The position numbers were made by a program, and so were the translations under genes. A DNA stretch of 64,000 nucleotides from the NCBI GenBank assembly GCA_902585265.1, contig CACICY010000001.1, positions 109,878-173,877 on the forward strand, read 5' to 3'. The notes under the pieces are model-generated. The model saw only the letters and a program-made list of their open reading frames with translations, was not told the DNA's origin and ran no database searches. The stretch is from an uncultured Pelagibacteraceae bacterium (GTDB lineage: Bacteria; Pseudomonadota; Alphaproteobacteria; Pelagibacterales; Pelagibacteraceae). Each line of letters starts with the position of its first letter. Position 1 is the stretch's first letter. Below, piece by piece: positions 36,906 through 45,894 of this stretch.

Positions 36906-38841
36906 AATTTATTTTTTTTCTATTTGAATTGTTAATTGCTAACCAGTTAGCAGATACCTTTTTTAAAAAATGATCTGATAACCCAATAATAAATGCCATA
37001 TTTTCTCTAAATCCTAATCTGGAACTTATATCTGGATTTTTAAATTTTGAAATTAAATTAATAAAGGAATCTTTGTTTAATTTTTCATTATTTGACAATC
37101 CATCAATAAATTCATTTACAATTGTTAAACCTTTTTTATTGTTGAAAAAGACTTTTGCTTCAGGAGCTTGGTAAGCAAATTTAGGCCTATTAACAATTTC
37201 ATTAGGCAATATTCCTTTAAATGATTTTCTTAATATATTCTTCAATTTTAGACAAGGAGCTTTCGACTGAGGTGAAATGCTTGCCAATTCTAAATTTAGT
37301 TTATCGTCTAGATACGGATAACGTCCCTCAACACCATGGGCCATTGTCATTCTATCACCTTGAGACGAGAGTAAATAACCACTTAACAAGGTATCTATTT
37401 CAATTAATTGAGCCCTTTTAATAACCTCAAGTTTATTAAATCTTTTATTAAAGTTTTCTAATAGTTCTTTTTCAAGTTTTTCTCTTGAAAAGTCATCTTG
37501 ATCCAAATTAAAAAAGTTTTTAATTACATTGTACTGGTTCCATCTTACTTGGTGTGAATAAAAAATATTACTTAAATCTTTTAAATTTTTTCGATAAAAT
37601 TCTTTTGTTATTTGAAAATATCTTTTGTTTTTAAACTGTGGGAGATAATAATAAAGTTTTTGTAGTAATTGTGGTCTTATTTTTGAGTCTGGAAATTTAG
37701 ACCAAAATTGTCTTATCTTTAGTTCGCCATAAATATCATAACCTAACAAAACCTCGTCCGCTCCCTCTCCAGTAAAAACAACTTTATGTCCAACTTCTTT
37801 GACTTTTTTTGACAATAAGTACATTGGAACTGGTGCTGTCCTAAATAGATGAGCTTCTGAATGATTAATTACTCTCTCAAAATTTTCTACTATATCTTGA
37901 TCTGAAATTTTAAGAGCATAATGATTTGAATTAATTACCTTTTGAATTTTATTTTGAGCATCAGTTTCATCATATTCTTTATTTTCAAACTGTATGGAGA
38001 ATGTATCAATTGGAGAATTCTGAATTTTCGTTAAAAGGTAAGCTATTGCAGAACTATCAATACCCCCGGAAAGATAAGAACTAAATCCAACTTCGCCGTG
38101 TATTTGTCTTTTTAGAGCATCTTGAAGTATTTGAGAAAAATCTGGATTATTATTATAATCATCATTCAATAAAATAGGATTTTCCCAATATTTGTTTATT
38201 TCTAAGTTGCCGTTTTTGTAAGTAAGGTAATGACCTGGTTGCAGTTGATAAATTTTTTCAAATGAAGTTGACTTATTTATATTTGACCAAAATAATGAGG
38301 TTGAAGCTATACTTTTTATGTTTGTATTAAAAATTTCCTTACTAAATGCACTAATAGATTTGATTTCAGATGCATAAATGAAAGATTTTTTATTTATTTG
38401 ATAAAAAAGAGGTCTTATACCAAATCTATCTCTAAATAAGTATAAAACTTGTTTTTGTAAGTCATAAATTGAGATTGCAAATTGACCCTCTAGTTCGTTT
38501 ACAAAAGAAGTACCTTTTATTTCAAATAAATTCTCAAGTAATTTAATTTCAGAGTTTACGTTTTTGCTCTGAAAGGAATATTTATTAATTATATCCTTGT
38601 AATTAAAGATTTCACCGTTGAATGAAAGTATATATTTTTTGCTTTCACTTATTATTGGTTGTTTGCCCTCTTTGATCTTTTCAATTGCCAATCTAGCTGT
38701 GGCACTAGAAAAAAATTTACTAATTACTACGTTAGTTGCGTCAGGTCCACGATGTTCAATATTTTCGATCATACTAGTTATCTTCATTTTTGACTCATCA
38801 AAAGAGAGAGATTTATGAAAAAAACCAGCTATGCCGCACAT
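36889..38841 (-). CDS. Glutamine-hydrolysing asparagine synthetase-like amidotransferase (AsnB family)
   Basis: A 650-residue protein starting MCGIAGF, so the nucleophile Cys2 of the class II glutaminase domain is present; HRGPDAT (30-36) and SFNGEIFNY (73-81) follow. The synthetase domain starts near 225 with the P-loop YLSGGIDSSA (256-265), GEGADEVLLGY and RMTMAHGVEGRYPYLD. Standard AsnB makes asparagine, but in glycan loci paralogues amidate other carboxylates. The overlapping ACP gene and the upstream GNAT and deacetylase suggest a modification role. The length is slightly above the roughly 550-630 residue norm. Confidence 0.9.
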   Translation of the reverse strand: MCGIAGFFHKSLSFDESKMKITSMIENIEHRGPDATNVVISKFFSSATARLAIEKIKEGKQPIISESKKYILSFNGEIFNYKDIINKYSFQSKNVNSEIKLLENLFEIKGTSFVNELEGQFAISIYDLQKQVLYLFRDRFGIRPLFYQINKKSFIYASEIKSISAFSKEIFNTNIKSIASTSLFWSNINKSTSFEKIYQLQPGHYLTYKNGNLEINKYWENPILLNDDYNNNPDFSQILQDALKRQIHGEVGFSSYLSGGIDSSAIAYLLTKIQNSPIDTFSIQFENKEYDETDAQNKIQKVINSNHYALKISDQDIVENFERVINHSEAHLFRTAPVPMYLLSKKVKEVGHKVVFTGEGADEVLLGYDIYGELKIRQFWSKFPDSKIRPQLLQKLYYYLPQFKNKRYFQITKEFYRKNLKDLSNIFYSHQVRWNQYNVIKNFFNLDQDDFSREKLEKELLENFNKRFNKLEVIKRAQLIEIDTLLSGYLLSSQGDRMTMAHGVEGRYPYLDDKLNLELASISPQSKAPCLKLKNILRKSFKGILPNEIVNRPKFAYQAPEAKVFFNNKKGLTIVNEFIDGLSNNEKLNKDSFINLISKFKNPDISSRLGFRENMAFIIGLSDHFLKKVSANWLAINNSNRKKINYEYFN

Positions 38842-38870
38842 AAGATATAACCTTTCATTAATAAAATATT

Positions 38871-39956
38871 TTATACTAAAAAAGAATCACCATCTAATAA
38901 TGTTGTATCCCATAATTTTTCGTTTTTTAAATCTTCAATTAAATTTAAATCTTTAGAATAATAGTAAAAAAAATAATTAGATACATTTCTTTTAAAAGTT
39001 TTAAAATTAGAAAATAATAATTTTTTTTTTTGAGAAGTGCCAGTCATTTCAATTATTTCGTATCCAAGGTCAAAACTTTTTTTTATAGTACTTTTAAGCA
39101 ATGATAAATATATTTGATTATCTTCGTTTGCACTAACAATATCAATTATTGAAATTCTTTTAAGTTTAAATTTATTGCTATTTCTCTCACAGCATAATGC
39201 AAATCCTAAAATTTTATCATTTTCTGTTATGTAGGTAATCCATGCTTTTTCAAGAAATTTTATATGCCAGTTTAACCAATCTGGAGATTTTGATAATAAA
39301 AAGTTATTATTATTTTTTTTTAGCTCTGACCAAAAATTTTCAAAATCGTTGCTAAAAACGTAATTCAAATTAATTTTTTTTTTTTGTTCAAATTTTTTCC
39401 AAAAATTAATTTTATTGTAAAAAGCAATACTAAAAAAAAGAGAGATAAAATTTAAAATCAATTTATTTAGTCTTATATTTTTATATAAGAAAAAAGAATT
39501 CAAAAATTTTTTTACATTAAGAATTAAAAAATGATTTTCATTATAAGTTCTAATTGGTGTTTTATTAGCTCCATACCTTAAAAAAACTTTTTCTGTAATT
39601 TTATTTGGTGTAGTTGTTATGAAAATATCTATATCTTTTTGTAAAAAAAAAGTATTAATCAAAGCGAATGATTCTAATCTAAATTTTTTATCAACCACCC
39701 AAGCATGTGAACAAGCAACTAAAATTTTTTTATTTTTGAGATAATATTCTTTAACTATATTTCCAATAAATCCTACCACTTCAGAATTTATTTCTAGAAC
39801 CCATCCAATAGGAAAATCTTTTATTGAGTTTTTTATTAAAGGATTGTCTTTCCAAAGAGTGTACCATTTGGTTTTATCTAAAATTTTTAGTTGATTTCTT
39901 AGATGTAATAACTTTATTTTTTCATAATCATTAAAATTTGCTTTTCTTATTGTCAT
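38871..39956 (-). CDS. GNAT-family acyltransferase with two GNAT-like halves
   Basis: A 361-residue protein. Residues 1-150 look like a GNAT domain (MTIRKANFNDYEKI, VVGFIGNIV, HAWVVDKKFR, FLRYGANK). Residues about 230-361 look like a second one (ILGFALCC, IIDIVSAN, IIEMTGTSQKKKLL), ending with LWDTTLLDGDSFLV, a tail I associate with GNAT proteins in exopolysaccharide clusters. It probably acylates an amino sugar or transfers an acyl group from the ACP encoded downstream. It overlaps the polysaccharide deacetylase by 26 bases at its start. Confidence 0.72.
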   Translation of the reverse strand: MTIRKANFNDYEKIKLLHLRNQLKILDKTKWYTLWKDNPLIKNSIKDFPIGWVLEINSEVVGFIGNIVKEYYLKNKKILVACSHAWVVDKKFRLESFALINTFFLQKDIDIFITTTPNKITEKVFLRYGANKTPIRTYNENHFLILNVKKFLNSFFLYKNIRLNKLILNFISLFFSIAFYNKINFWKKFEQKKKINLNYVFSNDFENFWSELKKNNNNFLLSKSPDWLNWHIKFLEKAWITYITENDKILGFALCCERNSNKFKLKRISIIDIVSANEDNQIYLSLLKSTIKKSFDLGYEIIEMTGTSQKKKLLFSNFKTFKRNVSNYFFYYYSKDLNLIEDLKNEKLWDTTLLDGDSFLV

Positions 39957-40950
39957 TTCTTTGAAAAAAATTAAGTAGTTTTTTAATGTTTATATCAAAT
40001 CCTGTTAGTTTTCTTCTAAAATCTTCTAAATTTACAAATGGACCGATAGATACTCTAGATAAATAGAAGTTTGAGTTATCTTTATTATTTATTTCTGATG
40101 TTGTAACAGCTGATTTAAAATTTAATTTTTTTAAAATATTATGTTCAAAGTAATTAATATCATTTGAAGATCCATAGGGATAAGCAAAATGAAATGTTTC
40201 AATGTTAAGTTTTTCACTCAATATTTTCTTGCTTTTTTCAATCTCATTTTCAATTATCTCCTTGCTAAAATTAGAAAAACATAAATGATCATGAGTATGA
40301 CATCCAAAATTGATTAAATCATCTTTCTTCATTTCCTCAATATGATTATTTTTTAGAAATAAACTTTGATGATTTTCTCTAATTTCATCATTTGTTAATT
40401 GTTTAATAAAAGTTAACTGTTTGTCAGAATTTAATTTTTTAATTTTGTCTTTCAAAATAAAGAAAGCTTTTTCTTTTTGAATATTATTTAAACAAGCATA
40501 TTCTTTACCTTCAAAATTTATTTTTTGAATTTTTTTTAAATAATTCCACAATTCAATCCACCATGCCCATGGCTGTGAAACGAAATTTTTTGATACTAAG
40601 AAGATTGTAGCGGGAACTTTATATTCTTTTAATATTGGGTATGCTATCTCATAATTATCAAGATAACCATCATCAAAAGTTACAGCTACTGAAAACTTTC
40701 TACATCTAAAATTACATTTATATAGCTCCTCCAAAGATATCAAATTAAAATTTTCACTTATAAATTTCATTTGTAATTTAAACTCGTTTTCCTTTACGCA
40801 TAAATGTATATTAGGTCCGGTTTCTTTAGATAAATCATTTTCTTTTACTACTCTATGATAATAAAGAATAATGAAGTTTGGTCTTTTAATCTCTATAATT
40901 TTTTTTATAAATTTTATTTTTATAAGATTATTAATTATTTTTTTAATCAT
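39931..40950 (-). CDS. Polysaccharide deacetylase (NodB-homology, CE4)
   Basis: A 339-residue CE4-type deacetylase with the NodB core: VAVTFDDGYLDNY with the catalytic Asp93 and metal Asp94, then FGCHTHDH with metal histidines 218 and 222, and FAYPYGSSND further on. It would remove an acetyl group from an N-acetylated sugar in the glycan or its precursor. No clear signal peptide is seen, so the site of action is uncertain. Its start overlaps the GT2 stop as ATGA and its end overlaps the GNAT gene. Confidence 0.9.
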   Translation of the reverse strand: MIKKIINNLIKIKFIKKIIEIKRPNFIILYYHRVVKENDLSKETGPNIHLCVKENEFKLQMKFISENFNLISLEELYKCNFRCRKFSVAVTFDDGYLDNYEIAYPILKEYKVPATIFLVSKNFVSQPWAWWIELWNYLKKIQKINFEGKEYACLNNIQKEKAFFILKDKIKKLNSDKQLTFIKQLTNDEIRENHQSLFLKNNHIEEMKKDDLINFGCHTHDHLCFSNFSKEIIENEIEKSKKILSEKLNIETFHFAYPYGSSNDINYFEHNILKKLNFKSAVTTSEINNKDNSNFYLSRVSIGPFVNLEDFRRKLTGFDINIKKLLNFFQRNDNKKSKF

Positions 40951-41837
40951 CTTCTTTTTATTGTTTCAATTAAAAATAAAAATTTAATTAAAATTGATCT
41001 TAAATATGATTTTAAATCGTTTGGTATAATTTTTTTTTGAATTATATACGCTCGATAGAAATTCTTTTTTTTAAAATACCAAGTAAGTAAAAATTTATTG
41101 TACCATTTTAATCTTTTTTTATTAGTAAGTTTTAGTATTTGATTTCGATAAATTTTGTGAAAATTTTTGTAATTAATATATGATTGCTCTAAATTACTTA
41201 CATTGCCACCACCCACCCAACAGTAGCCTAATATAGTCGGTATAAATATAAAATTATCTGTTTCTTTAGAACATTTAATCCAACAATCATAATCTTCCCA
41301 AGAGTATTTGTTCTTGTCTTCTGATAAAAAATAAACTTTTTCTAATAAGCTTTTTCTTACAACGGCACTAGAGTTTGCTATGCCATTTCCATCTTTAATA
41401 AGCGTTTCATAGATAGGTTTTTTCATTTCTATACTCTTATCTTTTATAATTTTTTTAATAAAACCAAACTTTTTTGGCAAATAGTACATACCATGATAAA
41501 TTAAATCCGAATTATTGTTAATAATTGCTTCATTAACTTTGAATAATTTTTCTTTTTCCCAAACATCATCTGAGTCCAAAAATGCTATCCAATCAAATTT
41601 AGCTTTTTTAATTCCGAAATTTCTTGATCTGGCAATATTATTTTCATTATTAAATTTATAAAAATGTATTCTATCGTCATCAAATTGATCTATTATTTTC
41701 TCGGGAGAATTATATGAAAAATTATCTATTAATATTAACTCCCATTTTTCATAACTTTGTTCAATAACTGATAAGATAGATCTATATAAAAAAGGAGAAT
41801 TATAATTCGGCATCACAATTGAAAATTTGATACTCAC
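40947..41837 (-). CDS. GT2 glycosyltransferase
   Basis: A 296-residue inverting GT2 enzyme starting MSIKFSIVMPNYNSP, with ILSVIEQSYEKWELILIDN, ARSRNFGIKKA, the metal-binding FLDSDDVWEKEK and a C-terminal YSWEDYDCWIKCS, in which E-D supplies the usual catalytic base position. This is the classic oligosaccharide-extending type rather than a polyprenyl-phosphate loader. It begins 2 bases after the cupin gene stop and overlaps the deacetylase by 4 bases. Confidence 0.92.
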   Translation of the reverse strand: MSIKFSIVMPNYNSPFLYRSILSVIEQSYEKWELILIDNFSYNSPEKIIDQFDDDRIHFYKFNNENNIARSRNFGIKKAKFDWIAFLDSDDVWEKEKLFKVNEAIINNNSDLIYHGMYYLPKKFGFIKKIIKDKSIEMKKPIYETLIKDGNGIANSSAVVRKSLLEKVYFLSEDKNKYSWEDYDCWIKCSKETDNFIFIPTILGYCWVGGGNVSNLEQSYINYKNFHKIYRNQILKLTNKKRLKWYNKFLLTWYFKKKNFYRAYIIQKKIIPNDLKSYLRSILIKFLFLIETIKRR

Positions 41838-41839
41838 AA

Positions 41840-42217
41840 TTAATCTATTTTTTTCCTCATTGTTTCTTTTGGATCATGAACCCCATCAATTAGATTTACA
41901 AATAACGAACTTTTGGTTCTTGATGAAAACTTAAACCATGTACCAGGATCAATCTTTAAAATTACTTTATTATTTAAATTTAAATTTTTTATTTTTCTTT
42001 TACTTTTGAGTGTAAATTTGATCTTTCCACTTATTACTAAAATAATACATTGATATTTCTTGTGAAGAATCCAATCATTTTTTTTCTTTGAAATTTTTAT
42101 ATTATTAAAATAGATTTCTCCAAATTTTTTTAAAAACTTGCTTTTTTTATTAGCAAATTTAATTAATTTTCCAATCTTAGTTTTGAATACTTTATTTTTA
42201 TAAATTTTATACATCAA
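41840..42217 (-). CDS. Cupin, dTDP-4-dehydrorhamnose 3,5-epimerase-like
   Basis: A 125-residue single-domain cupin. GEIYFNNIKISKKKNDW followed by LHKKYQCIILVISGKIKFTL and DPGTWFKFSS with LIDGVHDPKETMRK resembles RmlC-like small cupins found next to rfbF and rfbG, which are thought to epimerise CDP- or dTDP-4-keto-6-deoxyhexoses. It is shorter than true RmlC (about 180), so the call is family-level. The start overlaps the rfbG stop as ATGA, supporting a role on the CDP-4-keto-6-deoxyglucose product. Confidence 0.75.
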   Translation of the reverse strand: MMYKIYKNKVFKTKIGKLIKFANKKSKFLKKFGEIYFNNIKISKKKNDWILHKKYQCIILVISGKIKFTLKSKRKIKNLNLNNKVILKIDPGTWFKFSSRTKSSLFVNLIDGVHDPKETMRKKID

Positions 42218-43269
42218 TGATTTAAAAATTCTTTAATTTGATTTTTTGTAACCAAATATGGATTTTTTTTATCAATTAAAGTTTTTTTGTACCATTCTAC
42301 TGTAAAATGAATACTTTCAAAAATTGTTAGTTTTGGTCGCCAAGAAAGTTTTTTCTTAGCTTTATTTATATTTAATTGTAAATTTTTTTGTTCATAATAT
42401 TTATTTTTTTTTTTAAATTTTAATTTTCCTCTTCCCCAAATTTTTATTATTTTTTTTACTACTGTTAAAACATCTGTTACAGTATTTTTTTCTGATCCAA
42501 AATTCCAAGCGCCTGAAAACTTTAGCGGATTTTCATATAATTTTTTTGCTAAAATTAAATAACCATTAAGTGGCTCCAAAACATGCTGCCAAGGTCTATT
42601 GAAATATGGATTTCTTAAAACAATTGTTTTATTAGAATTTATTGATTTTATACAATCAGGTATTAGTCTGTTCTCTGACCAATCGCCTCCACCTATAACA
42701 TTACCAGCTCTCACAGTTGCTACTCCACATCTCTTTTTATTTTTAAAAAAACTTTGATTATAAGTATTTGCAATAATTTCAGCACATGCTTTTGAACCAC
42801 TATACGGATCTTCTCCTCCCAAACTATCTTCTTCAACAAATCCTTTGATAGAATTATTGCTTTTATAACACTTGTCTGAAGTGACACAAACAATTGACTT
42901 AACTTTATTATTTGACCTTAATATTTCTAATATGTTCAAAGTTCCCACACTATTAATTGTATACGTGTCTACAGGATCTGTATAACCTTTAATTATTAAA
43001 GGTTGCGCGGCCATATGAAAAACTATTTCAGGCTTAAAAGTTTGAATGATTTTTTTTAATTTTTTAAAATTTCTAACATCAACTAAAGAACATTTTATTT
43101 TTTTATTAAGTTTTAATTTATAAAATAAATTTTTATTTTTATTTGGTGAAAATCCTATTCCATAAACCTTTGCACCAATTTCATTTAACCATAGACATAA
43201 CCAAGAACCCTTGAACCCTGTTGCGCCAGTGACAAGAATTTTTTTATTTTTATAGAATTTATTTACCAT
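42214..43269 (-). CDS. rfbG: CDP-glucose 4,6-dehydratase
   Basis: A roughly 351-residue SDR with ILVTGATGFKGSWLCLWL, HMAAQPLIIKGYTDP, CVTSDKCY, EEDSLGGEDPYSGSKACAE (Tyr-x3-Lys) and VRAGNVIGGGDWSENRLIPD, all diagnostic for RfbG. It converts CDP-glucose to CDP-4-dehydro-6-deoxyglucose. I choose the ATG at 43269 over 43341 because the earlier start would run 79 bases into rfbF and add residues unlike the family; the chosen one overlaps rfbF by 7 bases. No rfbH-like 3-dehydratase is seen in the window. Confidence 0.94.
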   Translation of the reverse strand: MVNKFYKNKKILVTGATGFKGSWLCLWLNEIGAKVYGIGFSPNKNKNLFYKLKLNKKIKCSLVDVRNFKKLKKIIQTFKPEIVFHMAAQPLIIKGYTDPVDTYTINSVGTLNILEILRSNNKVKSIVCVTSDKCYKSNNSIKGFVEEDSLGGEDPYSGSKACAEIIANTYNQSFFKNKKRCGVATVRAGNVIGGGDWSENRLIPDCIKSINSNKTIVLRNPYFNRPWQHVLEPLNGYLILAKKLYENPLKFSGAWNFGSEKNTVTDVLTVVKKIIKIWGRGKLKFKKKNKYYEQKNLQLNINKAKKKLSWRPKLTIFESIHFTVEWYKKTLIDKKNPYLVTKNQIKEFLNH

Positions 43270-43970
43270 TTTTTCCATGGCGCATTTCCATTTGACCAGA
43301 TTTTGTTTAAATATTTTTTTTCTCTTAAAGTATCCATACATTGCCAGAATTTATAATGCTTGTAAGCATATAATTTTTTATTTTTTGTGAGTTTTTCAAA
43401 AGTTTTTTTTTCCAAAATTGTGTTGTCATCTTTTATATATTTAAACACCTCCTTTCTCATGATGAAAAAGCCTCCATTTATCCAATTTTGTGTTGCCTGA
43501 GGTTTTTCTTTAAAACTTAAAACTTCACTTTTTGCAGAGATTTTAATCTCTCCAAATCTTACTGGTGGTCTTACTGCTGTTAAGGTTACTATACCTTTAT
43601 GTTTATTGTGAAATTTGATTAACTCTCTAATATTTACGTTACTCAATCCGTCTCCATAAGTAACAAAGAAATCGCTATCTCCAATTATTTTTTTTAAACG
43701 TAATATACGACCCCCAGTTAAAGTATCTTTACCTGTAAAGCATGCTTTCACATTACAGTTATAAATCTTATTTTTTTCAAAATAATTTTTTATCACATTT
43801 GATTTATAACCAGTAGCCAAAATAAAATCATTCAAACCATAATGTTTAAAGTATTTTATCAAGTGCCATAATATTGGTTTTTGACCAATTTTAACCATTG
43901 GTTTAGGTTTTAAAGCGGTTTCTTCCGCTATCCTTGTGCCAAGCCCTCCACATAAAATTAATACTTTCAT
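43263..43970 (-). CDS. rfbF: Glucose-1-phosphate cytidylyltransferase
   Basis: A 235-residue nucleotidyltransferase starting MKVLILCGGLGTRIAEET, then KPKPMVKIGQKPILWH, FVTYGDGLSNV and VRPPVRFGEI, the RfbF pattern. It makes CDP-glucose from CTP and glucose 1-phosphate. It overlaps rfbG by 7 bases, the normal order in CDP-hexose clusters. A 143-base gap separates it from the phosphonate-associated genes upstream, and a promoter may lie there. Confidence 0.94.
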   Translation of the reverse strand: MKVLILCGGLGTRIAEETALKPKPMVKIGQKPILWHLIKYFKHYGLNDFILATGYKSNVIKNYFEKNKIYNCNVKACFTGKDTLTGGRILRLKKIIGDSDFFVTYGDGLSNVNIRELIKFHNKHKGIVTLTAVRPPVRFGEIKISAKSEVLSFKEKPQATQNWINGGFFIMRKEVFKYIKDDNTILEKKTFEKLTKNKKLYAYKHYKFWQCMDTLREKKYLNKIWSNGNAPWKKW

Positions 43971-44113
43971 AAATATATTTTATTTTTTAGAGTTTTAATA
44001 AACAGAATATTTTGTTTAAAAAGTGACTTTATATTTTTTAGTTTTTGCACCCAACTTTAATAATTAAATTAATTATACATCAACAATTCTATAAGTATAT
44101 ATATGATCTCATA
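43971..44113. other. 143-base gap between rfbF and the kinase-like gene
   Basis: Very A+T-rich, no gene recognised. It breaks an otherwise tightly spaced minus-strand run, so it probably contains the terminator of the phosphonate-side transcript, the promoter for rfbF, or both. I see no strong hairpin, and A+T bias makes promoter matches uninformative. Confidence 0.4.
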
Positions 44114-44887
44114 TTAATTTGTAACAACGTTATCTATTTCTATAATATATTTTTTCGGCATTTTAAGAACTGGTAATTTGAAATGCTGACCTCTCCAAAT
44201 TTCAATATTATCATTGATAAAATTTAAACTACTTTGAGCCGGTTTTTTTCGCAATAGTGGAGAAAGTAATTTAGCTTTTATTAAATTTTCTATTGAATTT
44301 TTTGCATGTTTAAGAACATCTTTAGATATCTGGTTTGCTTTTAATGTTTCATACCAAACATTTTCCATAATTATCATCATTATATCTAAACCAGTTGGCA
44401 TTTTAAAACTATTATCAAACTGCTCCCAATCGACAAATAGAACCTCTTCAATACCATTAAACATTACATTACCAACTAACGATAAATCTCCATGAAATGG
44501 GGAATACAATTTATTTTTATAATCATGCCATATTTCAATATAATGTTGTATTGTTAAGTCTAAATATTTTTTTATTTTTTGATAAGAGGTGTTAGTGTTT
44601 ATATTAAAAAAACCTTTATTAAGTTGAATTTCAATTTTATAATAAGTTTTTGTTTTTATATCAAAATTGCAAACAATTTTATTTTTACTTAAGTGATTAT
44701 ACCATTCTATACCTTTGTATTCTGAAATTATCGAATTAATTCCATTTTTTGTTGTTGATGTTTTAATGATACTATCAGAAACTAAACGTTGTTGATTGTT
44801 TGAGACAATTAAAAAGGTTTCTGAACCGTGTCTATGAACTCCTTTGATATATTTCACTTTTTGGCAACTATAATGATTGCTGGACAA
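44114..44887 (-). CDS. Aminoglycoside/choline-kinase-like phosphotransferase
   Basis: A 257-residue protein with the kinase core YSPFHGDLSLVGNVMF (H-G-D-x4-N, catalytic Asp and metal-binding Asn), followed by VLFVDWEQFD, where DWE supplies the second metal ligand, as in APH/ChoK/LicA enzymes. It should phosphorylate a small alcohol or sugar. It overlaps the methyltransferase gene by 34 bases and belongs with the CDP-alcohol phosphotransferase group, so a role in preparing or decorating the phosphonate-bearing product is plausible. The N-terminal lobe is short. Confidence 0.75.
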   Translation of the reverse strand: MSSNHYSCQKVKYIKGVHRHGSETFLIVSNNQQRLVSDSIIKTSTTKNGINSIISEYKGIEWYNHLSKNKIVCNFDIKTKTYYKIEIQLNKGFFNINTNTSYQKIKKYLDLTIQHYIEIWHDYKNKLYSPFHGDLSLVGNVMFNGIEEVLFVDWEQFDNSFKMPTGLDIMMIIMENVWYETLKANQISKDVLKHAKNSIENLIKAKLLSPLLRKKPAQSSLNFINDNIEIWRGQHFKLPVLKMPKKYIIEIDNVVTN

Positions 44888-45894
44888 AAATTTCTTGCTT
44901 TAAGATATTTCATCAAAAAAATTTCAAAATATTTAAATATAAAATTTTGTTTCCATGTAATTATATCCTTATTCTCGTAAATCTCATATTTGCTAATTCC
45001 CTCTCTAGAATTAGGTACAACTAGAGAAGGGAAATGATACATTGGAAAACAACAATAATCATCAATTTGCGTAAAACCAGCTTCTTTTAAGAGAATTTTT
45101 AATTCATTAAAGGAATAGATGTGAGTTCTGTAATCTTTTTTTTTAAAAAATCTGCAAATTATATTAGATATAAATCTTGGTAAGAATGTTGTAAATCTTA
45201 AATTTACATGAGGGTCTGGTTTACCCATTAAATATCCATAGAAAAGTTTATTTTCTATTGCTAACAAAAGTTGACCTTCTTTATTGAGGCTTTCATGAAC
45301 CTTCTTTAAAAATGCTAATTGCATTTCTCTAGGTTTTTTTAATTTATTTTCATCAGTTGATTTTTTTGATTTAGAATTGGAATTACTTAAATATTCATCA
45401 ACAATAATTTCTGATTTTTCTGGTATCCATTCAAGCACGCCATTAACTATTGCATAGTCTGCTATATTCTTAAACTCAATTTCTCTAATATCATCTTGTA
45501 CCAAATGAATATTGTCTAAACCTTCCTCTTTAGAACGAAATTTAAGAAAATTAAGTGAGTCATGTGTTTTGTCTACAGCGATAACTTCATGACCACGCTT
45601 GGCCATTCCAACTGATAATACTCCCCACATAGCTCCATAATCAATACAGATACCCTTTTTATTATGATCTAAAAGTTCTAATGCAGCTTCTCTTTTTGAG
45701 GAAAAGATCATTTCCTCAAACTTAGGCATAAATGATTTCACAGCACTCTTACAATCTTTATTTTTTAATATTTCTAAGAACTCCTTATTATGTACTTGTG
45801 ATAGATTAGACCAATACCCAGACCTTCCTGATAAAAAAATATCCTCGACGCAATTATCGTATATTGATTTAAGATATGTTCTAAGATCAGTCAT
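44854..45894 (-). CDS. Class I SAM-dependent methyltransferase
   Basis: A 346-residue methyltransferase. The SAM motif I is GICIDYGAMWGVLSVGMA (about 77-94), followed by HEVIAVDKTHDSL (acidic residue binding the ribose), VQDDI and YAIVNGVLEWIP as motifs II to IV. A C-terminal extension has FCPAIIIVAKK. The target is unknown; a sugar, a phosphonate oxygen or a lipid are all possible. It overlaps the CDP-alcohol phosphotransferase by 8 bases and the kinase-like gene by 34, so it is cotranslated with both. Confidence 0.85.
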   Translation of the reverse strand: MTDLRTYLKSIYDNCVEDIFLSGRSGYWSNLSQVHNKEFLEILKNKDCKSAVKSFMPKFEEMIFSSKREAALELLDHNKKGICIDYGAMWGVLSVGMAKRGHEVIAVDKTHDSLNFLKFRSKEEGLDNIHLVQDDIREIEFKNIADYAIVNGVLEWIPEKSEIIVDEYLSNSNSKSKKSTDENKLKKPREMQLAFLKKVHESLNKEGQLLLAIENKLFYGYLMGKPDPHVNLRFTTFLPRFISNIICRFFKKKDYRTHIYSFNELKILLKEAGFTQIDDYCCFPMYHFPSLVVPNSREGISKYEIYENKDIITWKQNFIFKYFEIFLMKYLKARNFCPAIIIVAKK

